Source: Pseudomonas sp. MH9.2
Lineage (GTDB): Bacteria; Pseudomonadota; Gammaproteobacteria; Pseudomonadales; Pseudomonadaceae
NCBI RefSeq assembly: GCF_034353875.1
Contig: NZ_CP133784.1
Coordinates: 2,108,001 to 2,172,000, forward strand
DNA: 64,000 nt
Reading direction: 5' to 3'
Shown here: positions 37,175-44,455 of the stretch, in pieces
How positions within the stretch are numbered: position 1 is the first letter of the stretch
How the letters are laid out: every line of letters begins with the position of its first letter
The notes under the pieces: model-generated
What the model was told of the DNA's origin: nothing
The model's database searches: none
Seen by the model: only the letters and a program-made list of their open reading frames with translations
Program-made: the position numbers and the translations under genes

Positions 37175-37489
37175 ATGAAAACTTCAAAACTTATCTTCGG
37201 CCTGGCGTTCTCGGTATTGGCCAGCAGCGCGTTCGCCCTTCCCGCTTTTGCAGAAAATGGTTCGGCTCACACTAGCGCTACTCATGTTGCTGCTGATGGC
37301 GCTGATCACGTCGGTGCAAACCGTGTCGCCGCTGATGGCGCTGATCACGTCGGTGCAAACCGTGTCGCCGCTGATGGCGCTGATCACGTCGGTGCAAACC
37401 GTGTCGCCGCTGATGGTGCTGACCACGTCGGTGCAAACCGTGTCGCCGCTGATGGTGCTGACCACGTCGGTGCAAACCGTGTGAGCTAA
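37175..37489 (+). CDS. Secreted 13-residue tandem-repeat protein
   Basis: This 104-residue protein begins with a clear signal peptide (MKTSKLIFGLAFSVLASSAFA, hydrophobic residues 7-20, cleavage near 22-26). After a short linker, five consecutive copies of VAADGADHVGANR fill residues 38-102, then VS and a stop. The repeat is perfect at protein level. The DNA units are 39 bases, nearly identical, so copy number can change without frameshift. There are no cysteines. The repeat's Asp, Asn, His and Gly content could bind metal, but no function is known to me. A decayed paralogue lies upstream and a terminator 20 bases downstream. Confidence 0.82.
   Translation: MKTSKLIFGLAFSVLASSAFALPAFAENGSAHTSATHVAADGADHVGANRVAADGADHVGANRVAADGADHVGANRVAADGADHVGANRVAADGADHVGANRVS
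37286..37480 (+). repeat. Five tandem 39-bp coding repeats
   Basis: Units start at 37286, 37325, 37364, 37403 and 37442. Unit 1 differs at its first codons (GTTGCT). Units 2 and 3 are identical. Units 4 and 5 are identical to each other and share GGTGCTGACC in place of GGCGCTGATC. The pairing pattern indicates recent stepwise unit duplication. Confidence 0.95.
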
Positions 37490-37509
37490 CAGCTCACACT
37501 GCTCCTTCC

Positions 37510-37535
37510 AGCCCGGCTTATGCCGGGCTTAATTT
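37510..37535 (+). terminator. Terminator of the repeat-protein gene
   Basis: AGCCCGGC-TTAT-GCCGGGCT is an 8-bp stem with the tail TAATTTT, 20 bases after the stop codon. Confidence 0.85.
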
Positions 37536-37624
37536 TGCGCGGCATGAAAGTCTGGAAACGCTGGTCGATGCCTTGCACTATGGCAGTCTTTCCCAAAGCA
37601 GCTGTTGTCATCAGGAATCCCGCC

Positions 37625-38248
37625 ATGCCAGACGATATCCATTTCTACGAACCTTCCCAAGGGCATCGCCTGCCCCACGACCCGTTCAATGCCATCGTCG
37701 GCCCGCGTCCTATCGGCTGGATTTCATCCCAGGATGCTCAGGGCAATCTGAATCTGGCGCCTTACAGTTTCTTCAACGCCTTTAACTACATTCCGCCAAT
37801 CATTGGCTTTTGCAGTGTCGGTCGTAAGGACAGCCTGAATAACATCGAACAGACTGGCGAGTTCGCCTGGAATCTGGCGACGCGGCCACTGGCCGAAGCA
37901 ATGAACAAGAGCTGCGCAGCCGTCCCGCCGGGAACTGATGAATTTGAGTTGGCGAACCTGACCCCCGTGGCATCGCGCATCATCAAGGTGCCGCGCGTGC
38001 TGGAGACGCCGGTGTCGTTCGAATGCAAGGTCACGCAGATCGTGCAGCTGCAACGCGCGAACAGAGAGTTGGTGTCGAGCTGGCTGATTCTTGGCGAAGT
38101 GGTGGCGGTGCATATTGCCAAGTCACTGTTGAAAGACGGCATCTACGACACTGCGGCCGCAGAGCCTATTTTGCGCGGAGGCGGCCCTGCCGATTACTTT
38201 CAGCTGGGGCCGGAATCACTGTTCAAGATGTACCGGCCCACCGTTTAA
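37625..38248 (+). CDS. Flavin reductase-like FMN-binding protein
   Basis: This 207-residue cytoplasmic protein has the FMN-binding split-barrel fold of the flavin reductase family. The core motif FNAIVGPRPIGWISSQDAQG lies at about residues 19-38, followed by LAPYSFFNAF, which contacts flavin. The upstream frame is open to 37520, but the ATG at 37625 matches the family start and avoids the terminator region. Members reduce FMN or act as small flavoprotein oxidoreductases, sometimes serving a partner monooxygenase; no partner is adjacent. Convergent with the small minus-strand gene that follows. Confidence 0.88.
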   Translation: MPDDIHFYEPSQGHRLPHDPFNAIVGPRPIGWISSQDAQGNLNLAPYSFFNAFNYIPPIIGFCSVGRKDSLNNIEQTGEFAWNLATRPLAEAMNKSCAAVPPGTDEFELANLTPVASRIIKVPRVLETPVSFECKVTQIVQLQRANRELVSSWLILGEVVAVHIAKSLLKDGIYDTAAAEPILRGGGPADYFQLGPESLFKMYRPTV

Positions 38249-38254
38249 ACCAGG

Positions 38255-38485
38255 TTAAAACACCAACTCGCCGTGCGCATCGACATCGACCAGACGGGCC
38301 AATACCTCGGTCGCGGCCTGGTCGGCTTCATGCGCTGTTTTGAATTTTTGCCCGTCCAGCACACGATGAAAACGTGGCGCGCCACCCGCGCCATGGGCTT
38401 TGACGGCAATCGCCGCATCGTAACCGCCCTCACCGGGCATGACTGCGGAAACCGCTTCGACGTCTTTGAACTCTTTACGTGCCAT
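38255..38485 (-). CDS. Small conserved hypothetical protein
   Basis: This 76-residue soluble protein has an AGGA ribosome site eight bases before ATG 38485. The sequence is mixed alpha/beta in character, with GAGGAPRFHRVLDGQKF in the centre and a C-terminal helix (HEADQAATEVLARLVDV). There are no cysteines, signal or membrane segments. The ribosome site and normal codon use support it being real. I do not recognise the family and propose no function. Confidence 0.65.
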   Translation of the reverse strand: MARKEFKDVEAVSAVMPGEGGYDAAIAVKAHGAGGAPRFHRVLDGQKFKTAHEADQAATEVLARLVDVDAHGELVF

Positions 38486-38522
38486 GCCGCTTATCCTGCC
38501 TGTTAATGGGATCGCGGCAATT

Positions 38523-38894
38523 CTAAACCGTTTGCACGCCAGACCGCAGGGCGGTGGTCATGTCCACACCGTGCATCTGGTTAGCCTGCGCCGCGCTAAC
38601 AGTGGCAAAGGTATGAAAATCCAGACTGCTGACCACCAGTTCCTGCACCACGTCAGCGAAAACGCTTAGTTCCGGGGTCGAGAAGTAAGCGTTCATCGCC
38701 TGCTCGCTAGACCATAAGCCGGACACCAACCACAAATCCGGATCGCACATTGATTGCTGCAACGCAAAGTGCAGACAGCCAGGAGCCTTCAGCGTCGGTT
38801 CGATCAGGCGACTCAATCGCACGCCCAAGTGTGCACTGCATCCGGTTCGGGCACGGGCAAAGGCAAGGTGGCTCACGGGGCCTGGATTGGGCAT
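38523..38894 (-). CDS. Antibiotic biosynthesis monooxygenase (ABM)-like protein
   Basis: This 123-residue protein is consistent with the dimeric alpha-beta ABM fold: SRLIEPTLKAPGCLHFALQQ, then DLWLVSGLWSSEQAMNAYFS near residues 55-74, and a final helix FADVVQELV. Such small proteins act as cofactor-independent monooxygenases or simple stress proteins. A GTG at 38903 is in frame, but ATG 38894 lies eight bases after AGGAG and is preferred. It is likely co-transcribed with the following small gene, 37 bases downstream. The exact substrate is unknown. Confidence 0.75.
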   Translation of the reverse strand: MPNPGPVSHLAFARARTGCSAHLGVRLSRLIEPTLKAPGCLHFALQQSMCDPDLWLVSGLWSSEQAMNAYFSTPELSVFADVVQELVVSSLDFHTFATVSAAQANQMHGVDMTTALRSGVQTV

Positions 38895-39241
38895 GATCTG
38901 CACTCCTGAGGTGGACAGCTTTTATGGGGCGCGGCGCAACTCGCTACAGCACCAGAGATTAGGCCGGTAGGGGAATTTGCCGTTAGCCGGTTTCTGCCCG
39001 GTTATTGCCTATTACTGCATCAGGGTGTTTGCTGCCTGTTGCACCTGAACCTGAGCGCAACAATTCCGCGCCTGTCGAACAACGGAGCATCAAGCAAGTT
39101 CAGGCCTTGATAAGCGGGAGTTGCTGCCTCTCTGCACGCGCGCCGACAGAATCAGGCAAGCATTGAGCAGAATCCAGGTAGCGCTTTTTTTTGCACAAAA
39201 ATAGGCTGTGCTCATCGGTGAACCATCAGAGGATTCGAGGC
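38895..39241. other. Divergent intergenic region before the AraC gene
   Basis: About 350 bases separate the ABM-like gene from the AraC regulator. I see no gene, no intrinsic terminator and no clear sigma-54 motif. A GTTAGCCGGTTTCTGCCCGGTTA direct-repeat-like patch lies near 38983-39006. The strong ribosome site AGGATTCGAGG immediately precedes the AraC start. Confidence 0.4.
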
Positions 39242-40171
39242 ATGTTACAGCGTGAGCCCCCTAGCGTTCAGGTGGACGATGATATGGAAAAGCAGCGTGC
39301 CGAGCTGGCCGATATCATTCGACGCTTTGCGCCTGAAGATGGCATTTTCACCACTGCCGTCGCGCCGCTGTACATGGTTCGCTACGATCATCCGGTCCAA
39401 TCGTTTCCGACGCTGGCGCAACCAGCGCTGTGCATCCTCGCCCAAGGCAGCAAGGACGTGCGCCTGGGTGACGAAAGCTACACCTATGACCCGCTGAATT
39501 ATCTGGTGCTTTCGGTGGCGATGCCGCTCAGTGGCTGTATTCAGCATGCCACGCCGGAGCACCCGAACCTGGCGCTGCGTCTGGACATCGACCCCGCGCA
39601 AATCAATACCCTGATCGCCGAAGCCGGCCTCATGAGCGTGCCGACCCGTCCGACCGGACGCGGGCTGTATATCGAGCGCATTGATTCGCAACTGCTCGAT
39701 GCAGTGCTGCGTCTGACACGCTTGCTGTCCACTCCAAAAGACATTGCCATGCTCGCGCCGCTGATTCAGCGCGAGATCCTTTACCGTCTGTTACGCAGTC
39801 AGCAGGGCTATCAGCTGTATGAAATCGCGATGTCCAACAGCCAGACGCATCGCGTCACGCAGGCAATAAAATGGCTCAACAGCAACTACGAGCAACCCTT
39901 GCGGATCGAAGATCTGGCGCGCGAAGTGAACCTCAGCGTGTCAACGCTGCACCATCGCTTCAAGTCGGTGACGGCCATGAGTCCCTTGCAGTACCAAAAG
40001 CAGCTACGGTTGCAGGAAGCCCGACGGTTGATGCTGGCTGACGGGCTGGACGCCTCGGCAGCCGGTTATCGGGTCGGCTATGAAAGCCCTTCGCAGTTCA
40101 GTCGCGAGTACAGCCGTCTGTTCGGCGCACCGCCCTTGCGCGACCTGGCTCGGCTGCGCAAGCGCGTTTAA
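39242..40171 (+). CDS. AraC-family transcriptional regulator
   Basis: This 309-residue regulator begins at ATG 39242 behind a good ribosome site; an upstream frame extension to 39191 is not needed. The N-terminal cupin-like AraC_N domain (about residues 15-170) contains LAQPALCILAQGSKDVRLGD. The C-terminal pair of helix-turn-helix motifs lies at about 215-305 (LARE-VNLSVSTLHHRFKSV and GYESPSQFSREYSRLFG). It is near the AraC_N type that often controls adjacent oxidoreductase genes. Possible targets are the divergent ABM-like gene and the small genes next to it; this is inference. Confidence 0.9.
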   Translation: MLQREPPSVQVDDDMEKQRAELADIIRRFAPEDGIFTTAVAPLYMVRYDHPVQSFPTLAQPALCILAQGSKDVRLGDESYTYDPLNYLVLSVAMPLSGCIQHATPEHPNLALRLDIDPAQINTLIAEAGLMSVPTRPTGRGLYIERIDSQLLDAVLRLTRLLSTPKDIAMLAPLIQREILYRLLRSQQGYQLYEIAMSNSQTHRVTQAIKWLNSNYEQPLRIEDLAREVNLSVSTLHHRFKSVTAMSPLQYQKQLRLQEARRLMLADGLDASAAGYRVGYESPSQFSREYSRLFGAPPLRDLARLRKRV

Positions 40172-40199
40172 CCCGCCACCAGCGGTCAGTCATACACGT

Positions 40200-41255
40200 T
40201 CAGGCCGTCAGTACCCGGCAAGCCTCGGCAGGAATGGTGATCGACACCGGATTGCCGATGCTCAGACCGAAGCCCTGGCACGGGGTACTCAGCGCGGTCA
40301 GCGAAACACCGGCGCAATCGATAGTGGTTTCGATGGTCGCGCCGATATCACGAACGAAGGTCACGGTGCCCAACAGACGATTGCCAGCAGTCGGCAGCGG
40401 CAACGATAGTTGCAGATCCTCCGGGCGCACCAACATTTTGATCTTGGCACCCGCCTCAATGCTCGCGCAGATCGGTACGTCCAACGCTTCACCGCCGGGC
40501 AAGCCGACGCGCCCGTTGCCCAGTGCGATAGCAGGAAAGATATTGCCCGAGCCAATAAAGTCGGCGACGAACTCGTTGGCCGGGTTGCGATAGATCTCAA
40601 TCGGCGTGCCAACTTGTTGCACGCGATTCTGTCCCAGTACCACCACAATGTCGGCCATGGTCATGGCTTCGCGCTGATCGTGAGTCACCAGGATAGTGGT
40701 GATATTCAGCCGTTGTTGCAGTTGGCGAATCTCCACCTGCATCGACTCGCGGAGCTTGGCATCGAGTGCCGACAAGGGCTCATCCAACAGCAGCAGCTTG
40801 GGGTGCGATGCAATCGCCCGCGCAATGGCCACGCGCTGACGCTGACCACCCGAAAGCTTGGCCACTGGCCGATCAACCATTTGCTGCAACTGGATCAACT
40901 CAAGCAATTCCTTGACCCGCGCTTGCTGGTCGGCCTTGCTTACGCCACGCAGTTTCAACGGGTACGCGATGTTTTCCCCCACCGTCATGTGCGGGAACAG
41001 CGCCAGTGACTGGAACACCATGCCGAAGTTGCGCTGGTGCGCCGGGGTATGGCTCACGTCCTCGCCATCGAGACGAATCTCGCCGCCGCTCAAGGTTTCC
41101 AGGCCCGCGATCATGCGCAACAAGGTGGTCTTGCCGCAGCCGGAGGGGCCGAGAAAACATACCAGTTTGCCTTCGGGCAGGTGCAGGTTGACGTCCGTTA
41201 CCGCGCAGGCCGAGCCGTAGAATTTCTCGACGTTTTCCAGGATTAATCCGGTCAT
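40200..41255 (-). CDS. Polyamine-type ABC transporter ATP-binding protein
   Basis: This 351-residue ATPase is PotA-like. Walker A GPSGCGKTT is at residues 36-44, the signature LSGGQRQR near 134-141, Walker B LLLLDEPLSALD near 154-165, and a C-terminal TOBE domain occupies about 270-350. The presence of TOBE and the two-permease arrangement place it in the spermidine/putrescine/iron importer group. It is the last gene of a four-gene minus-strand transporter operon, 19 bases after the permease stop. The substrate is not determinable; an amine is suggested by the linked catabolic genes. Confidence 0.92.
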   Translation of the reverse strand: MTGLILENVEKFYGSACAVTDVNLHLPEGKLVCFLGPSGCGKTTLLRMIAGLETLSGGEIRLDGEDVSHTPAHQRNFGMVFQSLALFPHMTVGENIAYPLKLRGVSKADQQARVKELLELIQLQQMVDRPVAKLSGGQRQRVAIARAIASHPKLLLLDEPLSALDAKLRESMQVEIRQLQQRLNITTILVTHDQREAMTMADIVVVLGQNRVQQVGTPIEIYRNPANEFVADFIGSGNIFPAIALGNGRVGLPGGEALDVPICASIEAGAKIKMLVRPEDLQLSLPLPTAGNRLLGTVTFVRDIGATIETTIDCAGVSLTALSTPCQGFGLSIGNPVSITIPAEACRVLTA

Positions 41256-41274
41256 TTACCTAAACCTCAAAAAA

Positions 41275-42132
41275 TTAGAACGAAACGCCACCTTCACCGA
41301 CCAGCTTCTCCAACGCCCAAATCAGGACGAAGTCGATCAGCACGATCAACACGGCAAACGAAAAGACGGTCGGATCCAGCGATGACACGGTGCGGCTGTA
41401 CATCCAGATCGGCACGGTCATCACGTCGATGTTGTAGAGGAAGTAGGTGACGGTGAACTCGTTGAACGAGACGATAAACGCCAACAACATCCCGGCAAGA
41501 ATCCCCGATTTCATCAACGGCACAACCACGTCGACAATGGCCCGCAACGGTGAAGCGCCGAGCATTTGCGCGGCCTCCTCGACTTCGCTGCCGATGGACA
41601 TCATCGCCGCAGTGCAGTTTTTCACCACGAACGGCAGCGCCAGAATTACGTGTGCGATAACGAGCCGCGAGGTGTTCATCTGAAACGGCAGGCTGTCGAA
41701 TATCAGCAGCAACGCCAGACCGAGCACCACCATGGGAAACACCAGCGGCAGCGACATTAGTTGCAGTGCCACACCCTTGCCGCGAAATTCGCAGCGTGTC
41801 AGGGCATAGGACGCAGGCACCGCGACCAGGGTCGCCAGGACCATGGTCAGGCACGCGACCCACAGACTGGTGGTCATGGCTTTACCTAGACTCAACACAT
41901 CACTGGCGTCGGGGGAAACAAAGGTATTCCAGGCGGCCTTGTACCACTGCAGGCTGTAGCTGCTGGGCGGAAAGTCCAGGTTCGAGGCACCACTGAACGA
42001 CATGACGATCATGGTCAGAATCGGCAGCACGGCCAGCAACAGAATGAAGCCTGAGAGGACACCCGCCAAGCGACCGGTGTCTCCAGGTAGGATCGGTTGA
42101 AAGCGCAAGCGGCTTTTCGAGGGGCTGCTCAT
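41275..42132 (-). CDS. ABC transporter permease, PotC-like
   Basis: This 285-residue inner-membrane protein has about six helices. The first lies near residues 25-48. The permease EAA loop contains VEEAAQMLGASPLRAIVDVV near residues 185-204. It overlaps the upstream permease by four bases (ATGA). With the PotB-like partner it forms the channel of a heterodimeric polyamine-type importer. Sequence style is that of PotC/YdcV permeases. Confidence 0.91.
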   Translation of the reverse strand: MSSPSKSRLRFQPILPGDTGRLAGVLSGFILLLAVLPILTMIVMSFSGASNLDFPPSSYSLQWYKAAWNTFVSPDASDVLSLGKAMTTSLWVACLTMVLATLVAVPASYALTRCEFRGKGVALQLMSLPLVFPMVVLGLALLLIFDSLPFQMNTSRLVIAHVILALPFVVKNCTAAMMSIGSEVEEAAQMLGASPLRAIVDVVVPLMKSGILAGMLLAFIVSFNEFTVTYFLYNIDVMTVPIWMYSRTVSSLDPTVFSFAVLIVLIDFVLIWALEKLVGEGGVSF

Positions 42133-43037
42133 TGCGAAGCCTCCAGCAGACGGCGACGACGGCCGGTGATGTATTCAGAGAGGGTCATGATTGCCAGGGT
42201 GGTGACGATCAACACCACACCGGCAGCCGAGGCAGCAGGCCAGTTCATCAGGGGCGCGATCTGGTCGTGGACCATCACCGCCAGCATGGGCACCCGCCGA
42301 CCGCCGAGCAGTAACGGCACGACGAAACTGCTGGCGTTGTAGGCGAACACCAGCGTGGCGCCGGTGATGATGCCAGGCAGGCTCATCGGCAACACTACTT
42401 GGCGAAACACTTGAAAACGACTGGCGCCCAAGGTGGCGGCGGCTTCTTCATAGCTGCGCGAAACCCCGCGCATGGCGCTGGCAATCGGTAATACCGCCAA
42501 TGGGAAAGCGGTTTGCACCAGGCCCATCAGCACACCATTTTGGTTGTAGAGCATCATCACCGGACGGGTGATGATGCCCAGCCCCATCAACGCCTGATTG
42601 AGCATGCCGCCCGGGCCGAGAATCACCAGCCAGCCGTAGCTTTGCAGCAGCAGGTTGACCAGCAGCGGCAGGAGCACGGCAGCCAGAAACACCCGACGCA
42701 ACAAAGGCGACTGCAAGCGCGACATGGTGTACGCCACCGGAATCGCCAGTACCACCGCGATCACCGCACTGAACAATGCCAGGCGCAAGGTCAGCAGTAA
42801 TGACTTCAGGTAATACGGCTCAGCCAGTTGTGCGTAGCTGGCAAGGCTGAAGCCGGACCATTCGGCGCCCTTGGTGCCGACACTCATGCGCAACACCAGG
42901 AGGCTGGCGGCAATCAACACCGCGAGAAACAGCATCGATGGCGAGAGAAAAAGCCAGGCGCGCGCCGTGGGGGAAATCGTTTTAGCCCGGCGTACCGAGG
43001 GCGCGGCGGCCGAGCTGATCAAAGGAGGGTGTTCCAT
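42129..43037 (-). CDS. ABC transporter permease, PotB-like
   Basis: This 302-residue permease has a first helix at about residues 25-47 and an EAA loop with SYEEAAATLGASRFQVFRQV near 205-224. The frame is open upstream through the REP-containing spacer, but ATG 43037 is preferred: it follows a short, purine-poor leader and gives a normal PotB length. It overlaps the PotC-like gene by four bases. A REP pair in the 91-base gap before it separates it from the binding-protein gene. Confidence 0.9.
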   Translation of the reverse strand: MEHPPLISSAAAPSVRRAKTISPTARAWLFLSPSMLFLAVLIAASLLVLRMSVGTKGAEWSGFSLASYAQLAEPYYLKSLLLTLRLALFSAVIAVVLAIPVAYTMSRLQSPLLRRVFLAAVLLPLLVNLLLQSYGWLVILGPGGMLNQALMGLGIITRPVMMLYNQNGVLMGLVQTAFPLAVLPIASAMRGVSRSYEEAAATLGASRFQVFRQVVLPMSLPGIITGATLVFAYNASSFVVPLLLGGRRVPMLAVMVHDQIAPLMNWPAASAAGVVLIVTTLAIMTLSEYITGRRRRLLEASQ

Positions 43038-43067
43038 GGCGGTGATCTCGTGGGAGATGGATTCAGC

Positions 43068-43121
43068 ATCGCGGGCAAGCGCGTTCCTACAGGAGCATGT
43101 AGGCGCTTGCTTGCCCGCGAT
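43068..43121. repeat. REP pair (inverted) inside the transporter operon
   Basis: ATCGCGGGCAAGC at the left end and its near-perfect complement GCTTGCCCGCGAT at the right end flank CCTACAGGAGCATGTAGG. This is the classic Pseudomonas REP sequence in an inverted pair. It sits between the binding-protein and PotB-like genes, where a stable RNA hairpin could protect the upstream message and lower permease output relative to the binding protein. Confidence 0.88.
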
Positions 43122-43128
43122 TCGCAAC

Positions 43129-44232
43129 TCAGGAAGAGAAGATTTCCGTGTAACGACGAATCCACTGATCGTGAACGGTGGCCAGGAAAGCGTTGTCGTG
43201 CATGATCGCTTTGTCGGCAATCTGTTCCGGCGTAAGGATGTACGGGCTCTTGCGCGCTTCTGCCGAGATGATTGCCTTGGCGTTGACCGGGCCGTTGAAG
43301 ATGTCTTCGGCCATCTTGCCCTGCACCAAAGGGTCGAGAGAATGGTTGATGAAGGCGTAAGCCAGATCGGTGTCGCCCGGACGATTTTTCGGCATGACCG
43401 ACTGCATCAGGTCGGTATAGAAGCCTTCTTTCATACCAAAGGTAGCACCCAGACCGTAGGCCGGATCGCGAATCTGTTTCGGAAAGAACGCCGGGGCATA
43501 CAGGCCACCCATGTCCAGCGAGCCCGTGCGGAACAGCTCTGCAATCTGGTTCGGGTTCTCGCCCAAGGTCACTACGCGGTCCTTGAGCTCTGCCAGTTTC
43601 TTGAAACCGGGTTCGATGTTGTGCTCATCGCCACCGGCCAGTTTGGCGGCGATGATGATCAGGTCCATGGCCTCGGTCCAGTTCGGCGGCGGCAGGAAAA
43701 TGTTCGGTGCCAGATCCCGATCCCACAGTGCGGCATAGCTGTCCGGCGCTTCTTTTACCGTGCGGGTACTGTAGATCAGGCTGTTGCACCACAGTAGATA
43801 ACCGATGCCGTGACCGTTGGCGCCTGTGCGGTATTTTTCAGGCACGTCGACAATATTGGGGATGCGATTGAGGTCTGGTTTTTCCAGCAGACCGGCAGCG
43901 GCCAGGCCTTCAGCACCGACACCGGCGAGGGTGATGATGTCGTATTGCGGACGATCACCACCGGCCTTGAGCTTGGCGACCATTTCCGAGGTGCTGCCAG
44001 TACGGTCGGCAATAACCTTGGCACCGGTTTTGGCTTCGAAGGTGGCCGCGATATTGCGCAGTGCCGCCAGGCCAGTGTCGTCGGACCAGGTGAGCAAGCG
44101 CAGGGTTTTCCCCTGAAACCGGGTATCACTGGCACTGGCCCTGATGAAGGGCATCGACATCGCAGCCGCGGCGACCGATGCAACGCCCACCGTCTTGATG
44201 AATTGCCTTCTGTTCAGATCATGCTCGCCCAT
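43129..44232 (-). CDS. Polyamine-type ABC transporter substrate-binding protein (Tat signal)
   Basis: This 367-residue periplasmic protein has the PotD/PotF fold. It carries a twin-arginine signal, NRRQFIKTVG at residues 7-16 followed by a hydrophobic stretch, so it is probably exported folded by the Tat route, unusual but known for this family. The mature start is near ASASDTRF. Blocks such as LRLLTWSDDTGLAALRN and GYLLWCNSLIYS are typical. A strong AAGGAG ribosome site precedes ATG 44232. It is the first gene of the transporter operon. The ligand is probably an amine, inferred from neighbouring catabolic genes. Confidence 0.9.
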   Translation of the reverse strand: MGEHDLNRRQFIKTVGVASVAAAAMSMPFIRASASDTRFQGKTLRLLTWSDDTGLAALRNIAATFEAKTGAKVIADRTGSTSEMVAKLKAGGDRPQYDIITLAGVGAEGLAAAGLLEKPDLNRIPNIVDVPEKYRTGANGHGIGYLLWCNSLIYSTRTVKEAPDSYAALWDRDLAPNIFLPPPNWTEAMDLIIIAAKLAGGDEHNIEPGFKKLAELKDRVVTLGENPNQIAELFRTGSLDMGGLYAPAFFPKQIRDPAYGLGATFGMKEGFYTDLMQSVMPKNRPGDTDLAYAFINHSLDPLVQGKMAEDIFNGPVNAKAIISAEARKSPYILTPEQIADKAIMHDNAFLATVHDQWIRRYTEIFSS

Positions 44233-44414
44233 GACGGACTCCTTTTGTTTTTCTAAAAGTGAGGATTGATCGCAGCTTCGCCCCAGGCTGAGTGCGCCAG
44301 TTGATCCCGCTACAGCTCCCGTGCTCCGGGGGCCGTGGCTGATTCGACACGGTCATCCTGAGGCGGGGCTTGAGACGCAACAATCGAAAATTTGTCATTG
44401 AAGCCATGTGTCAA

Positions 44415-44441
44415 ACGCATGCCTCGACAGGAGGCATGCGT
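44415..44441 (-). terminator. Hairpin after the aldehyde dehydrogenase gene
   Basis: ACGCATGCCTC-GACAG-GAGGCATGCGT is a perfect 11-bp stem starting 14 bases beyond the dehydrogenase stop on the minus strand. The T-run is poor. It separates the catabolic pair from the transporter operon, which has its own leader. Confidence 0.65.
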
Positions 44442-44455
44442 GAGCTGCTTTGGTG

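Noticed and set aside
37184..37465. Long open frames on the opposite strand and in other frames across the repeats
   Set aside because: A 39-bp repeat without stops leaves all frames open; only the frame with signal peptide, leader and terminator is credible.
37286..37480. Regularly spaced 39-bp repeats resembling a CRISPR array
   Set aside because: The units are contiguous with no spacers and are in frame in a gene with a signal peptide.
44281..44330. Sigma-54 promoter before the polyamine-type transporter operon
   Set aside because: A TGGCGC element exists on the minus strand but the -12 element does not match.
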